NCBI GenBank assembly: GCA_011046015.1
Contig: DSBO01000010.1
Span: forward strand, 1-11,937
DNA length: 11,937 nt
From: Thioalkalivibrio sp.
GTDB taxonomy: Bacteria > Pseudomonadota > Gammaproteobacteria > SpSt-1174
Direction of reading: 5' to 3'
Shown here: positions 1 through 6,789 of the stretch, piece by piece
Position numbering within the stretch: position 1 is the first letter of the stretch
How the letters are laid out: each line of letters begins with the position of its first letter
Notes under the pieces: model-generated
Seen by the model: the letters and a program-made list of their open reading frames with translations, nothing else
Database searches by the model: none
Told to the model about the DNA's origin: nothing
Program-made: the position numbers and the translations under genes

Positions 1-205
1 CTCGCCGAGCATCGCAGCGGAAGACGGACAGGCCCGAAGGGTTGCGCGCAGGACGCGCGCAATTCCGCAGTCGGGCCAGGGACGGCCCGTCTGCGGAACC
101 CCGTCTGGAGCGAGAAGCGCAGGGCACCCGAAGGGCGAGATAGTGGGGCGCCCTTTCTTTTGCGTCGCTTTTCTTTGGGCGAGCAAAGAAAAGCGACTCG
201 GCCGC
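1..205. repeat. Chain of four inverted repeats, probable dispersed intergenic repeat
   Basis: The stretch before radC holds no convincing gene but is highly structured. Four inverted repeats follow one another. TTGCGCGC 42-49 pairs with GCGCGCAA 55-62. TTCCGCAG 63-70 plus CGGGCC 72-77 pair with GGCCCG 84-89 plus CTGCGGAA 91-98, with one mismatch. AAGGGCG 131-137 pairs with CGCCCTT 149-155. GTCGCTTTTCTTTG 164-177 pairs perfectly with 184-197 around a 6-nt loop. The 9-mer CCCGAAGGG occurs at 33-41 and again at 127-135. From memory, the last hairpin (TTTTCTTTG...CAAAGAAAA core) resembles an intergenic repeat found in many copies in Xanthomonas- and Pseudomonas-like genomes. No U-tract follows it on either strand, so it is not a canonical terminator. 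Positions 206-277 show nothing further. Confidence 0.6.
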
Positions 206-277
206 GCGCGGCACAAATGGAAAAGAACTCAAAAGGTAAACGCGGACGAAACCACCCCGGCCCTACACATCGAGCAC

Positions 278-949
278 CTACAACAACCCCCGCTCCGCAA
301 ACGACACCACCTCCTCCCCCACCACGAAGTGATCCAGCACGCGGATGTCGACGAGGCCGAGGGCATCCCGCAAGCGCTCGGTGATGCGCCGGTCGGCCTG
401 TGACGGTTCGGCCACGCCGGAGGGGTGGTTGTGGGCGAAGATGAGGGCGGCGGCCCGGTGCTCGAGGGCGCGGGTCACCACCTCCCGCGGGTGCACGCTG
501 GCCCCGTCGATGGTGCCGCGAAACAGCTCCTCGAAGGCCAGCACGCGGTGCTGGTTGTCGAGAAACAGGCAGGCGAAGACCTCGTAGGGGTAGTCGCGCA
601 GGCGCGCCGACAGATAACGGCGCGTGTCCTCCGGCCCACCCAGGGCCTCGCCGCGCCGCAGCTGCTCGAACAGGTGGCGGCGCGCCATCTCCAGCACGGC
701 CTGGAGCTGCACGTACTTGGCGCGCCCCAGCCCCCGGGCGGCACAGAAGGCGCGCTCGTCGGCATTGAGCAGGGGGCGCAGGCCGCCGAAGGTCTCGATG
801 AGGTCGCGGGCGAGATCCACGGCCGTCTTCCCCCGCACCCCGGTACGCAGGAAGATCGCCAGCAACTCGGCGTCAGAGAGGCTCTCGGCCCCGCGGTGAA
901 TGAGTTTTTCGCGCGGCCGCTCGGCGACCGGCCAGTCGGTGATGGGCAT
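278..949 (-). CDS. radC: RadC family protein (JAMM/MPN metalloprotease-fold domain)
   Basis: This 223-residue product has the usual RadC length and layout: an N-terminal UPF0758 helical region opening with MPITDWPVAERPREKL, a helix-hairpin-helix-like stretch (about residues 28-80), then the C-terminal JAMM domain. The metal-binding signature H-x-H-x7-S-x2-D is complete (H173, H175, S183, D186), and the acidic candidate partner is E140 or E141 in the ELFRGTIDGA segment. The frame stays open upstream to about 2146, but RadC homology begins at the ATG ending at 949, which has GGGGA about 7 nt upstream, so I start there. The family was named for a DNA-repair phenotype, but a repair role is not firmly established; the fold suggests a metal-dependent hydrolase. 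The gene is divergent from coaBC, a conserved arrangement in gammaproteobacteria. Confidence 0.95.
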   Translation of the reverse strand: MPITDWPVAERPREKLIHRGAESLSDAELLAIFLRTGVRGKTAVDLARDLIETFGGLRPLLNADERAFCAARGLGRAKYVQLQAVLEMARRHLFEQLRRGEALGGPEDTRRYLSARLRDYPYEVFACLFLDNQHRVLAFEELFRGTIDGASVHPREVVTRALEHRAAALIFAHNHPSGVAEPSQADRRITERLRDALGLVDIRVLDHFVVGEEVVSFAERGLL

Positions 950-986
950 TCCTGGTCCCCCGTATCCGCGTCCCTGGGAAAGAGAG

Positions 987-1016
987 AGGATAGGGGATTT
1001 GTCCCTCCTGCGACAA
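987..1016 (-). promoter_or_regulatory. Candidate sigma70-type promoter for radC
   Basis: On the minus strand TTGTCG (1011-1016, 4/6 to the -35 consensus) lies 18 bp before TATCCT (987-992, 4/6 to the -10 consensus). Transcription would start near 980, about 31 nt before the radC ATG. Both boxes are moderate matches, so this is a weak prediction. Confidence 0.3.
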
Positions 1017-1023
1017 TCTCTGA

Positions 1024-1092
1024 CGCCACAGCGATCACAGAGGGATGGGGGTGTCGTTTTTGCTCTGTGCCCTCTCTGTGTGCTCTGTGGCA
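1024..1092. repeat. Degenerate palindromic repeat of CTCTGTG / CACAGAG units
   Basis: CTCTGTG occurs three times at roughly 10-bp spacing (1063-1069, 1074-1080, 1083-1089). Its complement appears upstream as CACAG (1027-1031) and CACAGAG (1036-1042). The outer arms read CCACAG-4nt-CACAGAGGG on the left and the imperfect complement on the right, with a T-rich centre (TCGTTTTTG). From memory, a palindrome built of CCTCTGTG-like units flanking an A/T-rich centre is scattered between genes in several unrelated bacterial genomes. This looks like a decayed copy. It sits between the proposed radC and coaBC promoters and codes for nothing recognisable. Confidence 0.55.
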
Positions 1093-1131
1093 ATACCGGA
1101 CAACCCCAGTCGCGCCGCCCCACCCGCCCTC

Positions 1132-1140
1132 TGATAGAAT
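1132..1140 (+). promoter_or_regulatory. Extended -10 promoter of coaBC, possible leaderless start
   Basis: TGATAGAAT (1132-1140) is a full TGn extended -10 followed by TAGAAT, which matches TATAAT at 5 of 6 positions. No good -35 is seen 16-18 bp upstream, as is common for extended -10 promoters. Initiation 7-8 nt after the box would fall at 1147-1148, on or next to the coaBC ATG. There is no Shine-Dalgarno sequence in the 7 nt between box and ATG. Confidence 0.55.
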
Positions 1141-1147
1141 CAGCACC

Positions 1148-2380
1148 ATGAGCAGCCTCGCCCGCAAACACATCCTGCTCGGCGTCACCGGCGGCATTGC
1201 CGCCTACAAGGCCGCCGAGCTCACCCGCCGCCTGCGCCAGGCGGGGGCGGAGGTGCGCGTGGCGATGACGGCAGCGGCGCAGGGCTTCGTCACGCCGCTG
1301 ACCTTCCAGGCCCTGTCGGGACACCCGGTGCATACCGACCTGATGGACCCGGCGGCCGAGGCGGCCATGGGACACATCGAGCTGGCGCGGTGGGCCGACG
1401 CGGTGCTGGTCGCGCCCTGTACCGCCGATTTCATGGCCAGACTCGTGCAGGGTGAGGCCGATGACCTGCTCGCCACCCTGTGCCTGGCCAGCCGCGCGCC
1501 GCTGGCACTGGCCCCGGCCATGAACCCGCAGATGTGGGCCCACCCGGCCACCCGGGCCAACCGCGAGGCACTCGCCGAACGTGGCGTGACGCTGCTGGGG
1601 CCGGCTGCGGGCGAGATGGCCTGCGGCGAGACCGGCGAGGGGCGCATGCTGGAGCCGGAGGCCCTCCTCGCGGGCCTCGCGGAGCTGTTCGAGACCGGCC
1701 GACTCGCCGGGCGCCGGGTAGTGGTCACGGCCGGACCCACCCGTGAGCCCATCGATCCCGTGCGCTACATCAGCAACCGCAGTTCCGGGCGCATGGGCTT
1801 CGCCGTGGCCGAGGCGGCCGCCGAGGCCGGGGCCGAGGTGGTGCTGATCGCCGGCCCCGTGGCATTGGAAACGCCGGCGCGCGTCACGCGCGTCGACGTG
1901 GAGACAGCGGCGCAGATGCATGCCGCGGTGATGAAGGCCGTCCCGGGCGCCGACGTGTTCATCGCGACGGCCGCCGTGGCCGACTACCGGGTCGAGGGGG
2001 TCGCCGCGCAGAAGATCAAGAAGACCGGCGAGACCCTCGAGCTTCGACTTACCCGCAACCCGGACATCCTCGCCGACGTGGCCGCGCGCGAACCGCGACC
2101 CTTCGTGGTGGGCTTTGCCGCCGAGACCGAGAGACTGATCGAACACGCACGCGAGAAGCTCGATCGCAAGGGCCTGGACCTCATCGCGGCCAATCCGGTG
2201 GGTGAGGGTCAGGGCTTCGACACCGAGGACAACTGCCTCGAACTCCTGTGGGCCGGTGGCCAGCGTTCGCTGCCGCGGGCACGCAAGTCACGGCTCGCCC
2301 GCGAACTGGTGGCCGTGATCGCCGAACGCCTGGGAGCCGAGACCGGCAAGGTCATCCCGCTCAAGCACAGAACGCCCTGA
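1148..2380 (+). CDS. coaBC: Bifunctional phosphopantothenoylcysteine decarboxylase / phosphopantothenate-cysteine ligase
   Basis: CoaBC (Dfp) carries out two consecutive cytoplasmic steps of coenzyme A synthesis: CTP-dependent joining of cysteine to 4'-phosphopantothenate, then FMN-dependent decarboxylation to 4'-phosphopantetheine. The 410-residue product has both parts. The N-terminal CoaC flavoprotein domain (about 1-185) opens with ILLGVTGGIAAYKA and keeps the catalytic set H76, N126 (PAMN motif) and C159 (in ACGETGEGRM). The C-terminal CoaB domain (about 187-400) has AGPTREPIDPVRYISNRSSG at 195-214, including N210, and K289 in the KIKK motif, at the same numbers as E. coli N210 and K289. 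The start at 1148 is the first codon of the conserved N-terminus and follows an extended -10 directly. dut lies 88 bp downstream in the same direction. Confidence 0.97.
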   Translation: MSSLARKHILLGVTGGIAAYKAAELTRRLRQAGAEVRVAMTAAAQGFVTPLTFQALSGHPVHTDLMDPAAEAAMGHIELARWADAVLVAPCTADFMARLVQGEADDLLATLCLASRAPLALAPAMNPQMWAHPATRANREALAERGVTLLGPAAGEMACGETGEGRMLEPEALLAGLAELFETGRLAGRRVVVTAGPTREPIDPVRYISNRSSGRMGFAVAEAAAEAGAEVVLIAGPVALETPARVTRVDVETAAQMHAAVMKAVPGADVFIATAAVADYRVEGVAAQKIKKTGETLELRLTRNPDILADVAAREPRPFVVGFAAETERLIEHAREKLDRKGLDLIAANPVGEGQGFDTEDNCLELLWAGGQRSLPRARKSRLARELVAVIAERLGAETGKVIPLKHRTP

Positions 2381-2468
2381 GCGGGCTGGATTTTCGCCCC
2401 TGCCGCGGCAACAATGTCCGCAGCACGGCGGCCCCGTCGCCTTTCCCCTCACCTCACGAAAGACCCGC

Positions 2469-2924
2469 ATGCACAAAGTAGAAGTCAAGATCCTCGACAC
2501 GCGCATCGGCAGCGAATTCCCCCTGCCGGCCTACGCCACCCCCGGCTCGGCCGGCATGGACCTGCGCGCCTGCCTGGATGAGGCCATCACCCTCAACCCG
2601 GGCGACACGCATCTCGTACCCACCGGCATCGCCATCCACATCGGCGACCCGGGCCTGGCAGCGACGATCCTGCCGCGCTCCGGCCTGGGCCACAAGCACG
2701 GCATCGTGCTCGGCAACCTGGTCGGCCTGATCGACTCCGACTACCAGGGCCAGCTCTACGTCTCCTGCTGGAACCGTGGCCGCGAGGCCTTTACCCTGGC
2801 CCCCGGCGAGCGACTCGCCCAGCTCGTCTTCGTCCCCGTGGTGCAGGCACAGCTCGAGGTGGTGGACGAGTTTCACGAAAGCGAACGCGGCGAGGGCGGC
2901 TTTGGCTCCTCGGGTCGGCATTAA
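2469..2924 (+). CDS. dut: dUTP diphosphatase (dUTPase), trimeric type
   Basis: The enzyme hydrolyses dUTP to dUMP and pyrophosphate, keeping uracil out of DNA and feeding dTMP synthesis. At 151 residues it matches the E. coli length. All five dUTPase motifs are present in order: motif 1 AYATPGSAGMDLRA (21-34), motif 2 PRSGLGHKHG (69-78), motif 3 GLIDSDYQG (86-94) with the catalytic aspartate D89, motif 4 ERLAQLVF (114-121), and the glycine-rich C-terminal motif 5 RGEGGFGSSGRH (140-151) that closes over the substrate. The start is the first ATG of the conserved N-terminus; no strong Shine-Dalgarno sequence precedes it. The coaBC-dut-algC order is conserved in gammaproteobacteria, and the genes are probably co-transcribed, since no terminator is visible in the 88-bp gap from coaBC. 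Confidence 0.97.
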   Translation: MHKVEVKILDTRIGSEFPLPAYATPGSAGMDLRACLDEAITLNPGDTHLVPTGIAIHIGDPGLAATILPRSGLGHKHGIVLGNLVGLIDSDYQGQLYVSCWNRGREAFTLAPGERLAQLVFVPVVQAQLEVVDEFHESERGEGGFGSSGRH

Positions 2925-2974
2925 GCACCCTGCGCACGGGGATGACGGGGCGCGGCCCCGTTGAACGTCACCTC

Positions 2975-4357
2975 ATGATCACCATTCCGGCCTCCATCTT
3001 CCGTGCCTACGACGTACGGGGCGTCGTAGGCGAGACGCTAACGCCCGAGATCGCGCAGCTGCTGGGGCGGGCGTTCGGCAGCGAGGTACGGGCGCGTGAC
3101 TTTCCCGAGGTCGTGGTCGGCCGCGACGCCCGCCCCTCCAGCCACGCGCTGGTGGCCGCGCTCACCGACGGGCTGCGCCAGAGCAGGCTGGACGTGATCG
3201 ACCTGGGCGAGGTGCCCACTCCGGTGCTCTCGTTCGCCCTGGAGCACCTGGGCACCGGCACGGGCGTGATGGTCACGGGCAGCCACAACCCGCCGGAGTA
3301 CAACGGCTTCAAGTTCACCCTGGCCGGGCGCGCGCTGCATGGCGAGGGCATTCAGCACCTGCGCGCGCGCATCAGTGAGCAGTACTTCGTGGCCGGCCGC
3401 GGCCGGCTGCGCCACGCCGAGATCATCCCTGCCTACATCGAGCGCATCGCGCGCGACCTGCGCCTGGCGCGCCGCCTCAAGGTGGCGCTGGACTGCGGCA
3501 ACGGCATCGCCGGGGCGGTGGCCCCGGCCGTGCTGCGCCGCCTCGGCTGCGAGGTGGTGGAATGCTACTGCGAGGTGGACGGGCGCTTTCCCCATCACCA
3601 CCCGGACCCGTCCCGGCCCGAGAACCTCGTCGACCTCATCGACACGGTGCGCCGCGAGGGCTGCGACATCGGACTGGCGCTGGACGGCGACGGCGACCGC
3701 CTGGGCGTGGTGGACGAGCAGGGCAGCGTGGTCTGGCCCGACCGCCTGCTCATGCGCCTGGCCATCGACCTGCTGGCACGCAGGCCCGGTGCCGTCATCA
3801 TCCACGACATCAAGTGCTCGCGGCACCTGCCCGCGGTGATCCGCGCCCACGGCGGCGAACCGGTGATGTGTCGCAGCGGCCATTCGTTCCTGCGTGCCCG
3901 GCTCATGGAGGATCCGCGCGCCCTGCTGGCGGGGGAGCTCAGCGGCCACCTCTTCTTCCGCGACGGCTGGTACGGCTTCGACGATGCGATCTATGCCGGC
4001 GCGCGGCTGCTGGGCGTGCTGGCCGCCACCGACGGCGCCGCCAGCGGCCTCTTTGACGAACTGCCCGCGTCACTGGCCACGCCCGAACTGCAGATCCGCT
4101 TCGCCCGCGAAGGCGCGCAGCATGCCTTCATGCGCCGCCTGTGCGAGGACGTCGCCTTCCCCGGCGCGCGGGTCACGCTAGTCGACGGCATTCGCGCGGA
4201 CTTCCCCTGGGGCTTCGGCCTGGTGCGCGCCTCCAACACCACGCCCGCCCTCACGCTGCGCTTCGAGGCCGACGACGCCGAACGCCTGGCCGAGATCCAG
4301 GCCCTGTTCCGGGCCAAGCTCCTCGCCCTGGACCCCACCCTCGCTCTGCCGTTCTGA
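2975..4357 (+). CDS. algC: Phosphomannomutase / phosphoglucomutase (AlgC type)
   Basis: This enzyme interconverts hexose 1- and 6-phosphates through a phosphoserine intermediate, supplying mannose-1-P and glucose-1-P for polysaccharide and LPS synthesis. The 460-residue product aligns by eye along its full length with Pseudomonas AlgC (about 463 aa), starting at PASIFRAYDVRG. Visible active-site parts are the phosphoserine loop TGSHNP (S103), the metal loop DGDGDR (D237, D239, D241), the sugar-binding loop GELSGH (320-325; usually GEMSGH, a mild change) and the phosphate-binding loop RASNTTP (418-424). The ATG at 2975 is preferred over one at 2942 because homology begins there; the 11 extra codons look unrelated and neither start has a strong ribosome site. 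It lies 50 bp after dut and 59 bp before argB. Substrate preference between mannose and glucose cannot be read from sequence alone. Confidence 0.95.
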   Translation: MITIPASIFRAYDVRGVVGETLTPEIAQLLGRAFGSEVRARDFPEVVVGRDARPSSHALVAALTDGLRQSRLDVIDLGEVPTPVLSFALEHLGTGTGVMVTGSHNPPEYNGFKFTLAGRALHGEGIQHLRARISEQYFVAGRGRLRHAEIIPAYIERIARDLRLARRLKVALDCGNGIAGAVAPAVLRRLGCEVVECYCEVDGRFPHHHPDPSRPENLVDLIDTVRREGCDIGLALDGDGDRLGVVDEQGSVVWPDRLLMRLAIDLLARRPGAVIIHDIKCSRHLPAVIRAHGGEPVMCRSGHSFLRARLMEDPRALLAGELSGHLFFRDGWYGFDDAIYAGARLLGVLAATDGAASGLFDELPASLATPELQIRFAREGAQHAFMRRLCEDVAFPGARVTLVDGIRADFPWGFGLVRASNTTPALTLRFEADDAERLAEIQALFRAKLLALDPTLALPF

Positions 4358-4381
4358 ACCGGCCCCGCAATCCCGTATACT
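4352..4381 (+). promoter_or_regulatory. Candidate internal promoter for argB
   Basis: TATACT (4376-4381) matches the -10 consensus at 5 of 6 positions. A poor -35 (TTCTGA, 4352-4357, 3/6) lies 18 bp upstream and overlaps the end of algC. Transcription would start near 4388, about 29 nt before the argB ATG. argB could therefore be expressed partly apart from the coaBC-dut-algC run. Confidence 0.35.
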
Positions 4382-4416
4382 TGTGCGTCATCAATTCGTA
4401 ACCGACCCGACCCGCC

Positions 4417-5304
4417 ATGGATACCAAGAACGCCCATAACATCGCCAAGGTCCTGATCGAGGCCCTGCCCTACATCCAGCGCTTCGCCGACAAGACCGTC
4501 GTCATCAAGTACGGCGGCAACGCGATGGTGGACGAGGACCTGAAGAAGAGCTTCGCGCGCGACGTGGTGCTGCTCAAGCAGGTGGGCATCAACCCGGTGA
4601 TCGTGCACGGCGGCGGGCCGCAGATCGGCAAGCTGCTGGAACAGCTGGGCAAGAAGTCCGAGTTCATCGAGGGCATGCGGGTGACCGACCGCGAGACCAT
4701 GGACGTGGTGCAGATGGTACTGGGCGGACTGGTGAACAAGGAGATCGTCAACCTCATCAACCAGATCGGCGGGCGCGCAGTGGGCCTGACCGGCAAGGAC
4801 GGCGGGCTGATCCGCGCGCAGCAGCTCAAGATCACGCGCCAGATGCCGGAGCTGGACGAACCCGAGATCATCGACCTCGGCCATGTCGGCGAGGTGTCCT
4901 CCATCGACCCGGGCATCGTGCACATGCTGGATCGTGGCGACTTCATCCCCGTGGTGGCGCCCATCGGCGTGGGCGAGGACGGCACCTCCTACAACATCAA
5001 CGCCGACCTGGTGGCCGGCAAACTGGCCTCGGTGCTGGGTGCGGAGAAGCTGATGCTGCTCACCAACACGGCGGGCGTGCTGGACAAGCAGGGCCAGCTG
5101 CTGACAGGGTTGTCTGCGAAGGCGGTGGAAGCGCTCATCGTCGACGGCACCATCCACGGCGGCATGCTGCCGAAGATCCGCTGTGCCCTGGATGCGGTGG
5201 CCTCGGGCGTGAAGACCGCCCACATCATCGACGGGCGCGTCGAGCATGCGGTGCTGCTGGAGCTGTTCACCGACCAGGGCGTGGGTACCCTGATCCGCGG
5301 CTAG
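4417..5304 (+). CDS. argB: Acetylglutamate kinase, arginine-sensitive type
   Basis: ArgB phosphorylates N-acetyl-L-glutamate with ATP, the second step of arginine synthesis in the cytoplasm. The 295-residue protein shows the amino-acid kinase fold signatures: KYGGNAM (K31), the glycine-rich HGGGPQIG (64-71), the substrate segment FIEGMRVTD (83-91), NINADLVAGKLA (193-204) and GGMLPKI with the catalytic lysine K253. The extra N-terminal helix before the first strand (about residues 1-25, NAHNIAKVLIEALPYIQRF) and C-terminal residues such as H269, E282 and G288 are features of hexameric, arginine-inhibited kinases, so feedback inhibition by arginine is likely (inference from family). The start is the only ATG that includes this helix. 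No clear Shine-Dalgarno sequence precedes it. It converges on the DUF4124 gene with a 16-bp gap and no evident terminator. Confidence 0.97.
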   Translation: MDTKNAHNIAKVLIEALPYIQRFADKTVVIKYGGNAMVDEDLKKSFARDVVLLKQVGINPVIVHGGGPQIGKLLEQLGKKSEFIEGMRVTDRETMDVVQMVLGGLVNKEIVNLINQIGGRAVGLTGKDGGLIRAQQLKITRQMPELDEPEIIDLGHVGEVSSIDPGIVHMLDRGDFIPVVAPIGVGEDGTSYNINADLVAGKLASVLGAEKLMLLTNTAGVLDKQGQLLTGLSAKAVEALIVDGTIHGGMLPKIRCALDAVASGVKTAHIIDGRVEHAVLLELFTDQGVGTLIRG

Positions 5305-5320
5305 CCGGTGACGCGGCGAC

Positions 5321-5929
5321 CTACTCGGCCTTCAGTTCCAGGAAACGCTCGATGTCGGCGGCGAATTTCTCCGCGAGCTCTGTGTGCTCGGCACGGCGCT
5401 CCTGCAGGAACTTCTCGTTGTCGAGCAGCGACTGTCGGGCCGTATCGTAGTTTTCCTGCAGCTGCGGCGGCACCGGGTTGCCCTGCTTCTCGATGACCTC
5501 GACCCGCTGCTTGAGCTGGTTCTGCTCGCGACGCAGGCGTTCGAGCTTGCCCTCGGTGATCGCGATCTGCGCCTCGATCTGGGCCAGGCGGTCGTCACGC
5601 GCCATCTCGATCTCCTCCACCGTGGTGAAGGTCTGCAGCAGCACACGATCCTTGCGCTTCTCTTCTTCCAGGCGCGCCTGCTTGGCCGCAGCCGCCTCGC
5701 GCTGACGCGCCTCCTCGGCCTTCTGGGCCGGGGTCTTCGCCGCCGGATACATGTTCACCCGCCGGCCCTGGTCGTCCAGCACCTCGCGTTCGCGCTGGAT
5801 CGCCTCGGGCGGCAGCTTGTCGCTGTAGTGCACGGTGCCGTCCTCGTCCACCCAGCGATACAGCGCCGACCAGGCATTACCCGAGACCAGTGTCCCGGCA
5901 ATCACCAGCGCGATAGCCGTGTGGCGCAT
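5321..5929 (-). CDS. Secreted DUF4124-domain protein with long coiled coil
   Basis: The product is a predicted periplasmic protein of 202 residues and unknown function. Residues 1-21 form a signal peptide (MRHTAIALVIAGTLVSGNAWS) with likely cleavage before A22. A DUF4124 motif follows (LYRWVDEDGTVHYSDKLPPEA, 23-43), a small domain common at the N-terminus of exported proteobacterial proteins. From about 64 to 200 the chain is Ala/Glu/Lys/Arg/Gln-rich and predicted helical coiled coil, broken once by a Pro-rich link (NPVPP, 151-155). A second ATG eight codons upstream (ending at 5953) is in frame and has GGAG 4 nt before it. I prefer 5929 because AGGAG lies 10 nt upstream and a -10-like TATAAC lies at 5967-5972, which would leave almost no leader for the longer form. 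It is divergent from the TSUP gene; a shared role is not shown. Confidence 0.85.
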   Translation of the reverse strand: MRHTAIALVIAGTLVSGNAWSALYRWVDEDGTVHYSDKLPPEAIQREREVLDDQGRRVNMYPAAKTPAQKAEEARQREAAAAKQARLEEEKRKDRVLLQTFTTVEEIEMARDDRLAQIEAQIAITEGKLERLRREQNQLKQRVEVIEKQGNPVPPQLQENYDTARQSLLDNEKFLQERRAEHTELAEKFAADIERFLELKAE

Positions 5930-5966
5930 CACCCGTACTCTCCTGACGTTCATTGCACTCCGCCTT

Positions 5967-5972
5967 GTTATA
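5967..5972 (-). promoter_or_regulatory. Candidate -10 box for the DUF4124 gene
   Basis: On the minus strand TATAAC (5967-5972) matches TATAAT at 5 of 6 positions. No good -35 is seen 16-18 bp upstream. Initiation near 5960 would give a leader of about 31 nt to the ATG at 5929. Confidence 0.3.
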
Positions 5973-6013
5973 GAGCAGATTAGGCGACCCCACCATCCAC
6001 CCGGGGCCGCATC

Positions 6014-6769
6014 TTGGATCTCGTCCAGCAATTCTGGCTGTTTGTCATCGCGCTCGTCGCGAACCTGTTCTCCGCCTTCTCGGGCGGGGGCGCGGGACTC
6101 GTTCAGCTGCCGGCGCTGATCTTTCTCGGCCTGCCGTTTCCCGTCGCCCTGGCCACCCACAAGGTCGCGAGCGTGGCCCTCGGCCTTGGCGCCACCCTGC
6201 GCCACCGGCGCGAGGGAGGCATCGACTGGCGTTTCGCCGGCTTCATCCTTGCCTGCGGCCTGCCGGGCGTGGTGCTTGGGGCCAGCATCATCCTCTCGGT
6301 ACCGGACCGCGCGGCCGAGATCGCCCTGGGCATCCTCACCAGTGCCCTCGGCATCTATTCCATTCTGCGCCCCAGTCTAGGGCAGGAGGCCAGCCGAAAG
6401 CACCGCGACCGGCGGGGTTTTCTGATAGGCGGTAGCGTTCTGTTCCTGATTGGCGCGCTCAACGGCTCGCTCACCTCGGGCACCGGCCTGTTCGTGACCC
6501 TCTGGCTGATCGGCTGGTTCGGGCTCGACTACCGCGCAGCGGTCACCTATACGCTGATCCTGGTGGGCCTCTTCTGGAACGGGGCCGGGGCGCTGACTCT
6601 GGGCATCCTGGGGGAGATCGCCTGGGATTGGCTGCCGGCGCTGCTGCTGGGCTCACTGCTCGGCGGCTACCTGGGCGCGCACCTCGCCATCAAGAAGGGC
6701 AACCGCTGGATCAAGCGCGGCTTCGAGGTCGTCACCCTGCTGGTGGGCGCCAAGCTGATCATCGGCTAG
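6014..6769 (+). CDS. TSUP family membrane transporter (TauE/SafE-like)
   Basis: This 251-residue, strongly hydrophobic protein has about eight membrane segments and the two-fold repeat of the TSUP (TauE/SafE, formerly DUF81) family. The first half carries the glycine-rich SGGGAGLVQLPAL (23-35) and the second half the related GALNGSLTSGTGLF (147-160). A charged linker (about 115-135, SRKHRDRRG) separates the halves. Family members are proposed to move small sulfur- or carbon-containing anions such as sulfite or sulfoacetate; the substrate here cannot be told. The conserved N-terminus begins at a TTG codon (6014) with only GGGG upstream as a weak ribosome site. No ATG lies near enough to replace it without losing the first membrane segment. 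It converges on pyrE with a 20-bp gap. Confidence 0.85.
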   Translation: MDLVQQFWLFVIALVANLFSAFSGGGAGLVQLPALIFLGLPFPVALATHKVASVALGLGATLRHRREGGIDWRFAGFILACGLPGVVLGASIILSVPDRAAEIALGILTSALGIYSILRPSLGQEASRKHRDRRGFLIGGSVLFLIGALNGSLTSGTGLFVTLWLIGWFGLDYRAAVTYTLILVGLFWNGAGALTLGILGEIAWDWLPALLLGSLLGGYLGAHLAIKKGNRWIKRGFEVVTLLVGAKLIIG

Positions 6770-6789
6770 GCACCCACCGCGGCAAGGGT

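Noticed and set aside
164..197. The 14-bp perfect hairpin as a rho-independent terminator of radC
   Set aside because: Neither strand shows a run of U directly after the stem, and it lies about 80 bp beyond the radC stop.
143..403. Plus-strand open frames over the left repeat (a protein containing FFCVAFLWASKEK)
   Set aside because: The sequence comes from the inverted-repeat hairpin at 164-197 and runs into the antisense of radC. Such short frames are, from memory, typical mis-annotations of this repeat.
1063..1089. The CTCTGTG units as a CRISPR array
   Set aside because: Units are only 7 bp with 2-4 bp spacers, far below CRISPR repeat and spacer sizes, and no cas genes are present.
278..2146. 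A 622-codon open frame on the minus strand spanning radC and antisense to most of coaBC
   Set aside because: Only the last 223 residues match RadC. The upstream part is the complement of coaBC, is rich in His/Gly/Arg as expected for an antisense shadow in GC-rich DNA, and has no family resemblance.
2942..2974. An upstream ATG extending algC by 11 codons
   Set aside because: The extension is unlike AlgC N-termini and homology begins at the later ATG (2975), although the ribosome site is weak for both.
5930..6205. N-terminal extension of the DUF4124 protein up to 6205 on the minus strand
   Set aside because: It would bury the signal peptide behind a long charged segment and overlap the conserved N-terminus of the divergent TSUP gene.
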